Assembly: GCF_048544455.1 (NCBI RefSeq)
Contig: NC_133534.1
Location: 36,394,217-36,458,216 of the forward strand
Reading direction: 5' to 3'
DNA length: 64,000 nucleotides
Source of the DNA: Silene latifolia
Taxonomy: Eukaryota; Streptophyta; Magnoliopsida; Caryophyllales; Caryophyllaceae
The notes beneath the pieces are model-generated. The model saw only the letters and a program-made list of their open reading frames with translations, was not told the DNA's origin and did not search any database. A program made the position numbers and the translations under genes. The stretch's first letter is position 1, and each line of letters opens with the position of its first letter. This document shows, one piece after another, positions 10,816-22,570 of this stretch.

Positions 10816-13022
10816 TTGTACTTTTTTAGTGTATTATTTATGAAATTTAAATTAACTAATATTTTTTTGTTACGTTTTTCATAGTTATATTTTGATTTGA
10901 AAAATCAAAATTAAAATTAAAATCGTATTAATCATGAAATGAGTATTTCAATGAAAGGTTTTCTTAGGGTAAATTGTTTAATGGTGTTATTTTACAAAAT
11001 TTTACTGATAGTATATTTTCGTAATTTATTTTCGCAATACATTTTTTTACTAAACTCGGTATTTTTACACACTATTTTCTATTTGTATACCCTTCACCAA
11101 AAAAAACTCTAAACCTAATTCTCTCAAACCTTACCATCTCAATTCATCAAATTTGTTAATTAATTTATTATGCTCATCATCATCATCATTAATTTCAATA
11201 ACCGAATCGTCATACTCATTATCATTTAACATTTGACTATAATGAACATCGAATTATAAGATGATGAGGACCAACAGATTACTATGACATACATAGACTA
11301 CTTAATCAAAGTTCTTAATAATAAACTTGTTCAGAAATCAACGCTTTGAGTAAGATGGTGATGATGACCAACATATTGGAGGGCCAATCATACTATGTTG
11401 ATCAGGAGTAACATGTAGCTTGATAATTAATTGGCAGCCATACAATTTGCTCGACCATGGGACTGGCATGATTAAAGCACAACTTCCAAGATTAAAATTG
11501 AATGTTGGGTGGTGAAGAGAGAATGGTAGTGGTGGTGGTGCGCAAGGGAGAGGCTGGTGGTGTGCGGTGATGGGCATGGTTAATCGGTGATAGTGGCGGT
11601 GGACGGTAGAAGGATAAAGAAAAGAGGGATTTTTAAAAATAAGGGAAAATGGGAGGGGTAATATGATCATAAACGTACTGCATGAGTAAAAAATATACTG
11701 TGAAAATCAACACCTTAATAATCCTACCCCTTATTCAAATCTTTCCTTTTTCATAATATTCATCTACCCACCACCACTATCAACATCCACCCACCACACC
11801 CAACATCTACCCTTGTTAGAATGTGCGGCGCGGCTAATTAGGGGTGATAACGATGGCATGGTTAGGTGGTAGAGGTATTGGTGGTCATCTAACATGGTGG
11901 GACTTTGGTGATGGTGGTGAGTTTAAGTGGGTAAAGATGGGCAAAATGGATAATATACTACATTAATTTCAGATTTTTTTTGTTGATTTAACCTCAATCT
12001 ATAAAATATTATTAAAAAGTTAGCCTAAAAATGTCACGTAGACAATGCCACATGGGATGAAAAAAAGCCACGTACACAATAACAATGTGACTTGGCAAAC
12101 TAATATGACATGGATTATCAATTTATTATTATATTGCATTAATTTAATTCACTTATTTCCTTTAAACGTTTAAATCTACTCATATTGCATTAGCTTTAAA
12201 CTTAATTAATTAAAAAAACTACAATAAAAAACTATGCATTAACTATATGTTAATAATTTCAAGATATTTCATATGGAGTAGTATTATATGTATTCGAAAT
12301 TAAAAAACTGAATACATAAGAAATTAAGAACGAAAAAGAATAAATGAAGTTGAAAAAAAAATGTATTGTCACTAATTTACTACTTTTTTTAAAGGCACTA
12401 ATTCACTATTGTTGTTACTATAACTTTGTTGTATATAGAAGATGTTTTACAAAGCTAATTAATCAACAAATGAGTATTAAAGATCGTATAAAATATTTTC
12501 TTAGGAAAATATAAAATATATGGAAAAGAAAATATTTATTTAATTTAAGTAATTTACAAAAAAATCTGTAAATACTTAAGTGAAATTAAACACTAATAAT
12601 AGAATTTTAAAAGGGTAGTAATACCGTGTATTTAGTTCATGAAATTATTTCACGTAAAGGATAATGTTTTGGAAAATATAAAATATATGGAAAAGAAAAT
12701 ATTTATTTAATTTAAGTAATTTACAAACAAATTCTGTAAATACTTAAGTAAATTAAACACTAATAATAGAATTTTAAAAGGATAGTAATACCATGTATTT
12801 AACTCATGAAATTATTTCACGTAAAAGATAAGGTTTTGGGAAAAAAAAATGTATTGTTTAGCAATATATTTAGTAAGTAAAATTAAATAATTATATTTAT
12901 AATTTTATGTTCATGGTGAATTTAAATGAGACCTTCTCCATTTCCTTTTTATTGTTTATTTATCCTTTAAAATTTATTCCAAATTACTTGTTCTTTCGAA
13001 ATTTAGTATGATAAATGACTTA
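10816..13022. other. AT-rich intergenic DNA without genes
   Basis: About 2.2 kb with no credible coding region. Short frames near 11338-11670 lie in GTGGTGGT-type low-complexity sequence and match nothing I recognise. The only clear structure is a 167-bp tandem duplication near 12504-12837, listed separately. Confidence 0.6.
12504..12837. repeat. Two-copy tandem duplication, 167-bp unit
   Basis: The unit beginning GGAAAATATAAAATATATGG at 12504 recurs at 12671 and stays aligned through TTTCACGTAAA near each copy's end, with only scattered substitutions and small indels. The copies are head to tail. No gene or transposon terminus coincides with the ends. Confidence 0.85.
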
Positions 13023-13030
13023 GTTATTAG

Positions 13031-13532
13031 TAGCCCTGACAAACAGATCAGTTCGTGTCGTGTCTGTGTCAGTATTAAACGGGTCACCACCACCCCAACC
13101 CTAACCTGGCCCAATTAAATAAACGGGTCATTTGTATCAACCATAACCCGACCCATTTAACTTTTCTATTACCCAACCCGACTTGTTTAACCCATTTATC
13201 TTTAAGTAGGTTATTTTTAACCCACTTAACCCGTTTAACCCAATAAACTTATACAAAAAACTACGCTTTATAACCCTAATATCCCAAAAATGATCAATGA
13301 AAATTCTAATTTTTAAGTTGTTTTGTTTAATTATTAACTCGAGCCAAATATATTATGATAATTTCGTGTCGGGTTCATGTGAAAAGACACCAACCCTAAC
13401 CCGACCCATTTAAGTTTCGTGTCGTGTCAACCCAATTACTTAAATTGGTCACAACGTCTTAACCCTAACCCGCTAACTTCGTGTCGGGTTCGTGTCGGGT
13501 TTTCGGGTCGTGTCAATGATAGCCCGCCTCTA
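13031..13532. mobile_element. hAT-like MITE with GTGTCGGGTT/AACCCGAC-rich subterminal regions
   Basis: The element runs from TAGCCCTGACAA to AGCCCGCCTCTA. It is flanked by GTTATTAG (13023-13030) and GCTATTAG (13533-13540), an 8-bp duplication with one mismatch. Both ends are filled with inverted families of CGTGTCGGGTT and AACCCGACCCATTTAA words, typical of a widespread non-autonomous hAT group in eudicots. No transposase is present. Confidence 0.68.
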
Positions 13533-13735
13533 GCTATTAGTATTTATACAATATAATAAAAAGGCAAGATGAGTAGTTTATTATTTGACGTGTGTCATGT
13601 TAAGCAATTTTAAGTGCCACATTTTATGTTATTTTTCTTTGCATTTTATGACACAATGAATTATCATAATTAAGTTTATTAGTAAAATTATGATACAATG
13701 AATTTGCATAATTAAGTGTATTAGTGGTGACTTTT

Positions 13736-16213
13736 TGTGGACATAGCCACCTACAAGTCAAGCCGATCTGTTGGACGTATAACGGTCTTTTGAAAGCCAC
13801 GCTCGGTGGCGTAAAAATGTTTTCGACCGGATCGGTCGGTTTTGTCTCGCAAGGGTCTCGAAAGGATTAGAGATGTTCGGAGTCGCCACCAAGCATTTGT
13901 GGGATGCTTGGAATCCGTTCGAATCCACTTTATACCTCGGTCAAACGAAGCACAAAGCAGTGTTTTACATAGATACTAAAGATAAAGAATCGTCCCTCTT
14001 TAGCATCCTATCTCTAGAATGACTCTCGTACGCCCTGGATAAGGTCATCCACTATCTAAAGTTTCTGAGTAGAAGGTGAAGGTAGGTATTGGGAAGCCCT
14101 TTAATCAGACACCCAATCCCGCCCGCGGTAGCGGCCTCTACTGATCGATCTTGGTTGGTTGAATGCAAAAGTTGATAAAACGGTTTAAATGCATGAATGC
14201 GCATCCAATAGTTTAAACCTAACATGTGAGAGCTTTCTAAGTCGGTTTATTTAATCCAAGTATCAAGTATAAGATGTCGAATTGGATTTATGGTTGATTT
14301 GCATGTAAGACGGAAATTAAGCATCCATTTACCAAATTAGGTTTATGGTGCATAACACGATCCATTTGTCTTAGTAAGGAATTTTGCAAATACCGCATTT
14401 GAATGAGCAAATTAGTCGTCTGATCTATCCTATATCCGGGTTAGCTGGAGTCGGGATCGTCCTAGACCAATGCTGGAAGGGGAACAGACCCTGCATCAGG
14501 CAGCCAGAAAAGGCGCGAGCCTATTGGCGATGCAAGGGGGTCTCCCCTGGTTTGAAAATAGAAAAAGAAATGGCCTGTTTAGGCGCGGGTTAGTCAACGA
14601 TATATGACGTGTTCTGACCATTAAAAACGTTTGTAAAACGTGTTGAAAAATGGGTATTTGAACCCGTTTTGGTTTGAAAAGGCCGTTTAGGCCGCTTTTG
14701 TGTTGATTTGAAAAACGAGACTTGAATAACCGTGATTGTTTTGGCGATATTCGATGTCGGGTTCGACTTTGCAAGCTTGACATGAATAGTTTTGAAAATT
14801 ATTATTAACTAATTGTTTTAAGTTCATTTGAATATAATTAGTCGATATTCATCATCGTACTCGGACTAAAATCCGACATGGTATGTAGAACCAAAGATGA
14901 CTTTGTATTGGTGACTAATACATTTGTTTTGAAAATGTAAAGAAATGATAAAAGGCTTTAAAATACCTTCCAAAATGTAAGGAAATGAAATAAAAGGCTT
15001 TAAAATACCTTTTAAATGTAATTAACCAAATATTATCACCGAAACACGGATTAAACCGTCATGGTATTAAGAACCAAGGGTGAAAAATGTTTTATGGTTA
15101 AAACTTGTAGAAATAAAAAGGGTTTGAAAATACTTGAAATGGTAAAAACTGTTCACAAATATGAAAATAAGGGAGATGAAGAGACCAAACACGGATTGGA
15201 CTTAAAGCTGAGCAGGGTCCTTTAGGCGCGAGCCTATCTGCTACGTAAGTAGCCTCTGCCTCAACCAAAAGTCCGGTTTTAGCTCATTCTTCCCATGTTT
15301 TGGACCATGTTATGCATGGTTTAGCATGTTATAGTCATGAAACATATGAAAACATAATGGAAGAAGATTTTTACACCCTTATACTTACATGCTAGGCTTA
15401 TGGCGATAAATCGACGTAAGTGTATCAACTCGTTTGGTCGGAAAACTCGGTTTAAAACCGTTTTGGTAAGTAAAAGAGTGTTTTATTAAGTTTAGTGATG
15501 GTGTAGTGGTCTATATGGCCGGTCAAGTGATTTAATGCACGATGACGGTACCAAACAATGTGTAAGGCTTGTGTTTACGATCGGTAGGTCGTAAACACGT
15601 GTCGGATTGTGACTTAGGAAGTCGAGTCGAGAATTTTAAGGGAGAAAAGAGGGGGCAGACACTCGCGTAACTCTCAAATGGTTGCATTTGAGGGGTATTT
15701 ATAGGAAAATGAGTGGTTGTGTGAGTTTTGAGCGACGTGGCCCCCTGGGCTGCTCAAAGAGGCGCGAGCCATGTAGCACGTCTTTGAGGTGTCTTGTCGC
15801 TTTCACACGAATGCAATCATGATTTGTTCTATCCTAAGATTTGGATGAACATGTTTCGTACTTGATTATGTAAGATTCCGGGAAATATTAACATAGAAGC
15901 ATCTGAATGGTTTGTTTTTTTGTGTTTGACTCGGTTTGACTCGTTGTTGGAGTCGGGAATTGAATTTTGAGTCGGTTTTTGGTCCGGTGTCGGTTTTGAC
16001 TCTAGTTAGTGTCATTGCGACCTAGTCGTCATGCATTAAACACTCCAGGTACTTTTAAAAAGTTTTGAAATGTTTTATTTTTGAAATCGTTTTAAGTTTT
16101 CCGACGTAAAGTTGTACACAAACTGTCGATCAAACGCTGCGATTCCTAAGCATGTCGTAGTCCGATAATCATCGGGTGTTTGTTGGAGACTCAGCAGATA
16201 TCGGGTATCTATA
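13736..16213 (-). repeat. 3' LTR of the Tat-lineage element
   Basis: About 2.48 kb, minus orientation. It starts (minus strand) TATAGATACCCGATATC just after a polypurine tract; the first bases TA probably replace an original TG. It ends ...CTATGTCCACA at 13736. Inside, near 13870-14150, is GGAGTCGCCACC and a block with CCCGCCCGCGGTAGCGGCC, sequences I associate with Tat/Ogre LTR regions. A TATA box lies at 15703-15696 on the minus strand. Four copies of the AGGCGCGRGY word fall in this LTR. Confidence 0.6.
15696..15703 (-). promoter_or_regulatory. Candidate TATA box of the Tat LTR
   Basis: The minus strand reads CCTATAAATACCCC here. It lies within the LTR and points toward the element's interior on the minus strand, as expected for the LTR promoter. 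Confidence 0.5.
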
Positions 16214-16226
16214 GAGCCCCCACTTT
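16214..16226 (-). other. Polypurine tract of the Tat element
   Basis: The minus strand reads AAAGTGGGGGCTC directly before the LTR start TATAGATACCC. This is the primer site for plus-strand DNA synthesis and fixes the orientation of the element and the inner edge of its 3' LTR. Confidence 0.65.
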
Positions 16227-16382
16227 GACTGAGGCTTGGACAGGGCGAAAGTCAAAGTAGTCAGGCCAAGGACCTGCCGTCGGGAAGAGCCAAAGACCTG
16301 TCGTCGGGAACGGTTTAGAGTCTGTCGACTGTCCGTGCGGGTCGTTTAAAGTCCGTTAGACCACGTACAAAGGCTCGCCAGC

Positions 16383-16640
16383 CATAAGAAGGAGTCATAC
16401 CTGGGGCATCTTCGGGATATGTCCTTGAGTTGTATCTTGTTTGCAGACAAAGGCTTGCCAGCTGTGTGGAGGAGTCGTACCCGAGGCATCTTCGGGATAC
16501 GTCCTCGATTTGTATTTTGTTTGCGGATAAAGTCTCGCCAGCTGTGTGGAGGAGTCGTACCCGAGGCATCTTCGGGATATGTCCTCGAGTTGCATATTGT
16601 TTGCGGACAAAGGCTCGCCAGCTGCTGTGCGTATATGAAG
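16383..16640. repeat. Tandem repeat, ~84-bp unit, about three copies
   Basis: The unit contains GGCATCTTCGGGATATGTCC, then a TTGTTTGCGGACAAAG stretch, then GCCAGCTGTGTGGAGGAGTC. It recurs near 16405, 16489 and 16573 with a few substitutions. It lies in the 3' UTR of the Tat element next to a second, different array. Open frames here on both strands are by-products of the repeat. Confidence 0.85.
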
Positions 16641-16975
16641 GGGCTCGCCAGCCGATGCGCGTTATAAGGCTCGCCAGCCATTGTGCGTATATGAAGGAGC
16701 TCGCCAGTCGCTGCGCGTTGTAAGGCTCGCCAGCCATTGTGCGTATATGAAGGGGCTCGCCAGCCGCTGCGCGTTGTAAGGCTCGCCATCCATTGTGCGT
16801 ATATGAAGGGGCTCGCCAGCCGTTGCGCGTTGTAAGGCTCGCCAGCCATTGTGCGTATATGAAGGGGCTCGCCAGCCACTGCGCGTTGTAAGGCTCGCCA
16901 ACCATTGTGCGTATATAAAGGGGCTCGCCAGCCACTGCGCGTTGTAAGGGTCGCCAGCCATTGTGAAGGGTCGGT
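16624..16975. repeat. Tandem repeat, 56-bp unit, about six copies
   Basis: The unit is made of two related halves, each starting GGCTCGCCAGCC: one continues ATTGTGCGTATATGAAG and the other GCTGCGCGTTGTAA. Copies are over 90% alike by eye and run head to tail to about 16975. The Ala/Trp/Arg-rich frames seen on the minus strand simply translate the repeat. The half-unit word GCTCGCCAGC also closes the preceding 84-bp array, which suggests one array grew out of the other. Confidence 0.92.
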
Positions 16976-17157
16976 TGATCGACCGTGAAAATAGCCGCGT
17001 TGGATGGGCTTGTTTTGAAATAGCGGGCTTCGCGAGAAAACCCCCGACATTCCTGTTAGGGAATTTCGGTGATTGTGTTTGAATGTTCGAGGAGACAGCG
17101 GGTTTGGATCCCGCTACCTGCTTGTTTTTTACGGATGGGGCTTGTGACGCCGCCGTG

Positions 17158-17560
17158 GAAATAGCGAATTTTGAATTTCACTATTATTGTTTTTTGAAAT
17201 GACGGTTTCAATTACCGTCGTTGATATTTGAAGAAATAGTGAATTTGAATTTTCACTATTGTTGTTTGAAATGAAATGGCGGTTTTAATTGCCGTTTGTT
17301 TGAATTTTGAAGGAATAGTGAATTTGAATTTTCACTATTATTTTTGAAGTGACGGTTTTAATTGCCGTAGTTTGGAGAAATAGTGAATTTTAAATTTTCA
17401 CTATTATTATTTTTTGAAGTGAAATGGCGTTTTTAATCGCCGTTGTTTGAATTTTGAAGAAATAGTGAATTTTGAATTTCACTATTAAATGGCCGTTTTA
17501 ATCGCCGTTGTTTGAATTTTGAAGAAATAGTGAATTTTGAATTTCACTATTATTTTTGAA
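17158..17560. repeat. Tandem repeat, ~60-70-bp unit with internal palindrome, about six copies
   Basis: Each unit has GAAATAGTGAATTTTGAATT followed by TTCACTATTA, an inverted pair able to fold, then a word like GGCGGTTTTAATTGCCGT, also an inverted pair. Copies vary in length through small indels. The array sits in the Tat 3' UTR just upstream of the antisense plant mobile domain gene. Confidence 0.85.
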
Positions 17561-17834
17561 GTGAAATGGCGGCTTTTGTCGCCTTTGTTGAAGTTTGATA
17601 GTTTATGTAGGGGAAATTGGGCCAAAGCCCAAAATTTCGCTGAAAAAGCAAGGGGAAGCCTCATTGAGGCGCGAGCTCCTTGGCGAGGGAAGGGAGCTTT
17701 CCTATTTTTCTGTAAAAGATGCAAGAATGACTTGCTCGTCATTCATGCTTCGTCTTCTCCAAAAACTCGACAAACAAACTTAAAATCGCCATTGTTGGGT
17801 CTTCTTGCTTGCCTGAGTTCGTGCCATTATCATC

Positions 17835-20800
17835 ATGTCATCTCAAGGTATGTAAATCCTCTTGAATCCATTTGAATTTGTTGGTTGAATTAGGGCGAAA
17901 TTTTATACCCTCAAAATCAATTTGGGCGTTTTTGATTGAACCCATTTCGAGTGAAATTTATGATTGCATTAGGTTAAAAACCTGTTTAGGAGTATAGGGG
18001 TGCTTTTAGTTTGCATTTTGGTCCCCGTTTACGTCCCCTATGTTCGAAAAACGTGAGTGAGGCGAAGAAACTGTCTCATTTCACAGTGTCAAGTTTATTT
18101 GCTTGAGTTGTGTGCCCCACTAGGTTGCATTGTAGTCGGGGAAGACCGTGTTTGCCATTTTGGACCTTCGTTGGGTATTGTGGGCAAAATTGGAATTTTT
18201 GCCTATTGTGACGGTCTTATTTCTGACAAAATAAGCGCCTGTTTGGGCTCGAATTGAGTCAGTTTGTTTTGAAATGGACCTCATTGGTAGTTTAGGCCGT
18301 TTTGAGACGTGGTAAATCACGTTGCCTCGTTGTGGTCGTATTTTGAAATTTTGACCTGTCTGCGCTCAAATTGGCGCAATATTGCCTTTTCGAGCCGTAG
18401 GAAATACCCCATTGCATCGGGAGCGTATTTTGGGTTGTTGGCGGACCTGGTGTGGGCAATGAGATATTAAAATGCCGTTTTTGGTTGTCTTTGTTTTGAC
18501 TCGTCTTTTGCTTGAAAAGAAGGGCGAGTCGATTTTTGTGCGTTTTTGTAAACTGTTTTGTTTGGTTGGGGTTTGGGCGGGATTGCCCTTGTTCTGCCTT
18601 GCAGGTTTTTTTTTGGATTTGTTCATTTTCATGCCGTCGTAATGCCGAAATTTCGGCTGACGTTCTTTGTTTGCAGGAGAGTGCTCGAGACCTGTCGGGT
18701 CCATCGCTGCGACCCTAGAGGACCTGTTTGGGACATGGCCGGTTAGTACTCCAGCTAGTGCGCCTGACGTGACAGTGGAGGACGCTTCTGAGGAGGAGGG
18801 GCCTTCCGAGGAGGCCGTTAGGGCTGAGAGAGCCGCTGAGGTTCGTGAGGGGCCCGTTGTTGGGGCTGCTGGTGCCGAGGGAGCCGCTGAGGCTAGGAGG
18901 AGCCTGTTGTTGGGGCTGCTCATGTTGAGAGAGTTCAGACAGGGTCTGAGTCTGGTACCTTCGGGAGGAGGGTTACTAGAAGGAGGAGGGGCCCTCGACC
19001 GACCAGACGTGGATTGCAGAACGTCGTTAGGGTCGTTGAGATGCCTTATATCCGTCACGTGGAGTCTCGTGGTCAGAAGAGACGGAGGACGGAGACGGTT
19101 GAGGATGACGTTCACGTCGCGGGTTGGGAGGCCAGACGGGCTACAGCTCTGCGGGGGATGAACCTGCGAGCGACACCTGCTTGGGCCGAGGGTTTTAACG
19201 GTAGCCAGTTGCTGCTTCGGCGGGACAGACACATTTCCTACCGTGCGCATGAGGGTCTGGTAAGTCGTGTCACTTGATTGAACTTTCGTCATTTCTGACA
19301 TTTCAGATCAGAATAGGTGTTCTGACGTTGTTTGTTTTTGATTTCAGGAGATCGGCACCCTGAGGACTTGCTCAGGCTTCTCCATCTGTTTGGGTTTCTA
19401 CGACGTTCTCCGAGCCGGTACGAGGGCGTTGATAGAGAGGTCGGCTTTCGGGCCGTTGGTGGCTGTTTGGCGGGATATTCACAGGTCTTCGATTAGGTCG
19501 AACCTATGTCTGATTCGTGCCATGTTGGATCGGTACTGGGATACGACGTCGTCGTTCCACATGGAGTTCGGGGAGGTCGGTGTGACCTTAGAGGATTTTG
19601 CCAGAATTTCGGGCCTCCCCTGTGGCGAGACGCCTATTGAGTTCACAAAGACACCGGAGAGGGTGTCTTCTCCCGTAGTTACCCGCCTGATCGGCACTGT
19701 TTTGCCCGAGCCTTCTGACATTACTCCGTACCTGATCGCGACCTCGTATGTGAGAGACCACTTCAGAGGGAGAGCTGTGGGTTACGCTCTGGCGCCGTTG
19801 GCGAGTCCGGAGGCTGAGGCTAGAGCTGACGCGCGGGAGGCTCGGTTGTGGTTATGGTACTTCTTGGGTGTCACGTACTTTGGTGACAAGGGTGAGCACT
19901 TGTCGACCAAGGTACTTCCTCTCCTTGCTGACCTCGACATTCTGGGTCAGTGTGACTGGGTTACGCTGGCTTTGGCGAGTTTCACCCAGTACCTGCACGC
20001 TGCGATGCGCCCGGAGGTGGTGGGGGATGGTAGTGCCCCTGCCTTGGTTGGTCCCGGACTCATCTTGGAGGTACGAGCGTTTTTGTAGTTTTTGAGTTGA
20101 TTTTGATTTTGATTTTGACTTTGATTTTTGAAAGATTGGCTGATTTGTGTTTGCTGTGTTTGGTTACAGGCTTGGTTTTATGCTTACTTCATCCCTCTAC
20201 GCCGGGGGACCACATGTGGTGTCCCTTCGACTTACCCTGCCGTGAGGGCTTGGATGGTGGCTCGGAAAAAGTCGATTAAGTGGACTTACGAGGACTACAG
20301 TCGTCGTGTGAACGCCCTTTGAGTTGCTGACTTAAGTAGTTGTTCCTTACTCCTTCTACTTTGTAGAAACAGATAGGGATAGGACGACTAGGTAGCTTAG
20401 GAAGCCCCCAGTTAGTTGATTGGCTTTTTCGAGTGCAGTTCGTCGGGTGGCCTTGGGAGCACTACACAGCGGTGTCGGCCGTTGTCAGGGAGCGTTTGCG
20501 GCCTCGCAGCTCCCAGCGTTTGTACCTTGAGACGGCGATTGAGCCGGTTTGGTAGCTGGGCGAGCGTTTAGCTTGTCAGTGCTTTACTAAGACTTTCGTG
20601 GTACCGGTCGATCCGCCTAGGGTGTTGTTCCAGTAGTCGACACCCGACGAAGTCGAGGAGCACCTTCACGGTCATGGAGGTGACGAGTTGTTGCAGCGGG
20701 AGGTCGACCACGACACCTTCCGGTTGTCGAGGCTTGCCTGGTACCTTATCGAGGTAAGTTTTCCTCTGTCCTCTTGTTTTCATTACCTCTTTTGATAGGA

Positions 20801-21560
20801 GGGTTTGTTACCTTCGATGTGGACCCGAATTGCAGGGGGTCGATGCGTTGATGAGGACTCGGCCCCCAGTTTTCCCGGCGGAGACCACCTTTTAGGGACC
20901 GGGCGGTGAGGAGCTACAGCTGCGCCTGCCAGAGCCTGCGATCGCTGAGGTGACCGACGTTGGCATGAAGTGGAGGTTGAGCATTCTGAGGGTGAGTTCC
21001 TGATCCGAACATTCTTCCTCATTTATGTTTTGCCTTGCATTGTATTGAAGGACCTTCTTGGTTGTAGGTGATGACTGCTAGTCATCAGGCCTTGTGGCGG
21101 ATGGCTTACAGGTGGAGGGCACTTGCTGGTGACCTGGCTGCGAGGGAGGCTCGACTTACTCAGGTACCTTTTGTATGTTATTTTTGTGTATTTTATGTTG
21201 CATTTCACGTTTTTAGATCTCAATGATCTGTATTGTGTTTTGCAGGGTACTGCGGATCCGACGGAGCTCGCTCGGGTTCGTGCTGAGTTGATTGCAGCTA
21301 GGTCGGCAATTGAGGCCCAGGGGTTGGGGATCACCAGTCGAGACCAGGAGTTGAGGTGTCGAGAGGACGCGTTGCGGAGCCGAGATGCGGAGATTGCCTC
21401 TCTCAGGGCTCAGTTGGCTGCGGCGGAGGAGCTTCGCGTCACGATGGAGTACGAGACATTGGAGAGTTCTCCGGAGAGGGAGCCTGGGCAGATGGTGATG
21501 TCTGCCTTGCTCGCGACTCTTCGTGAGACCGATACTGGTCCGACGGGAAGTGCTGAGTAG
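17835..21560 (+). pseudogene. Plant mobile domain (aminotransferase-like, MAIN/PMD family) gene, multi-exon, decayed
   Basis: Runs antisense to the Tat element. Probable exons are 17835-17847 (ATG plus four codons, donor GTATGT), 18677-19259, 19348-20070, 20170 to about 20319, about 20373-20754, further short exons, and 21246-21560. The core domain is in exon 3: SNLCLIRAMLDRYWDTTSSF, VTLEDFARISGLP and LWLWYFLGVTYF are typical plant mobile domain strings. The last exon encodes a Glu/Arg/Ala-rich coiled coil ending at TAG 21558. Exon 2 carries a one-base frameshift near 18895, and two in-frame TAG codons occur at 20553 and 20634. PMD proteins occur as host genes acting in silencing and as cargo of Tat retroelements and MULEs; the position here favours the Tat antisense ORF. 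Exon limits after 20319 are approximate. Confidence 0.7.
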
Positions 21561-22528
21561 TTGTAGTTGCTTGTCCGTGTCTTGGACTCTTGTCTGTACA
21601 TATTTACATTTTACGTGAGGCGGTTTGTATATATGTGTTTTTGGATTGTGGTTCATTTGTGATTTTTGGCTTTTTGTGTTGTGTTTCGGAGGAGCGATGT
21701 CGGCTGTCAGTTCCCCTTTTTGCTTTGCACCATTCCTACATCGTTAGTGTAGAAAACAGGCAACAGGTAGCACGTATGCATAAACGTAAACACGTAAAAA
21801 GCATTTGATTGAAAACAAAATTAACCATGATGACTCGGAGTTAAAATTGAAATTTGAAATTTGGAATGATATTTTGAAAATTCCGCGACAAGTCGTCACG
21901 TTTGGACTTCTCAAAATGAATTGATTTGAAAATTTGAGCAATTAACTCATGTCTTGAATTAAATTGCATCGAAGTTGTTTAAATTGATTTGTAACTCGAA
22001 AAACTCAAACTCAAACCGTCAGGGGTGAATTTTAGAATAGATTTTTGCGAGTTTATTTGATTTGATTTTTGTGAGATCTAGACTCGAATTTGTGAGTACT
22101 TGAAATTTTGAGGAAAATCGATGTCGTGTTATCAATTTTCGATTTTTTATTTTTGCTGGGAAAAAGCAAAATTTTTTTCGGAATTTTGACTGACATGGAA
22201 ACGATCCGTCGCGGATCGCGGCGACTAGCCCTTCCCCCTTAAAAACAGAAAGAAAAATCCGTATGTTTAAAGCTGCGTCATGGAAACCGTGTCGGATTTT
22301 GTAAAGCGTGAAAACAAGGAAATGTGAGTGTGAGAAAACACAAAATGTCCTGGACAGTCCCGAAGAGGCGCGGGCATTCCGGCAGAAGGTTTGAGGTGTC
22401 AGGAGAAAACACAACTTGAAAGGGACAATTCAAGGTGGGAATCCTGAGAACAAGCCCAAAGAGGCGCGATCAGCTTGGCGATAGAAGTCATCTCTCCCTT
22501 TTTTCTGAAAAACGCGCTGATTGTTTTG
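21561..22528. other. Spacer between the two antisense genes
   Basis: AT-rich sequence after the plant mobile domain gene. It holds no convincing gene, but it does hold two copies of the AGGCGCGRGY word (22365 and 22462). The segment 22460-22510 resembles 17666-17718 upstream of the plant mobile domain gene, so this is probably the promoter region of the next antisense gene. Confidence 0.45.
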
Positions 22529-22536
22529 TATAAATA
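22529..22536 (+). promoter_or_regulatory. TATA box of the DUF7745-like gene
   Basis: The sequence TGTATAAATAGGGA contains a textbook TATA box. It lies 35 bp before an in-frame ATG at 22571 and 86 bp before the next ATG at 22622, on the same strand as the decayed gene. Confidence 0.6.
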
Positions 22537-22570
22537 GGGATGTTTGTGCTTCATTGTTGCATCATCCGAA

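Noticed and set aside
11338-11670. 110-codon minus-strand frame rich in Pro and His
   Set aside because: Lies in low-complexity GTGGTGGT sequence with no recognisable domain.
16624-16975. Regular direct repeats resembling a CRISPR array
   Set aside because: Units are contiguous and lack unique spacers, and the window is plant nuclear DNA.
16315-17050. Ala/Trp/Arg-rich frames of up to 234 codons on the minus strand and similar ones on the plus strand
   Set aside because: They translate the 56-bp and 84-bp tandem arrays in several frames at once; there is no family match and no start context.
18366-19301. 311-codon minus-strand frame over the plant mobile domain exon
   Set aside because: It is antisense to a recognisable coding exon with GC-rich third positions, so it is a shadow frame.
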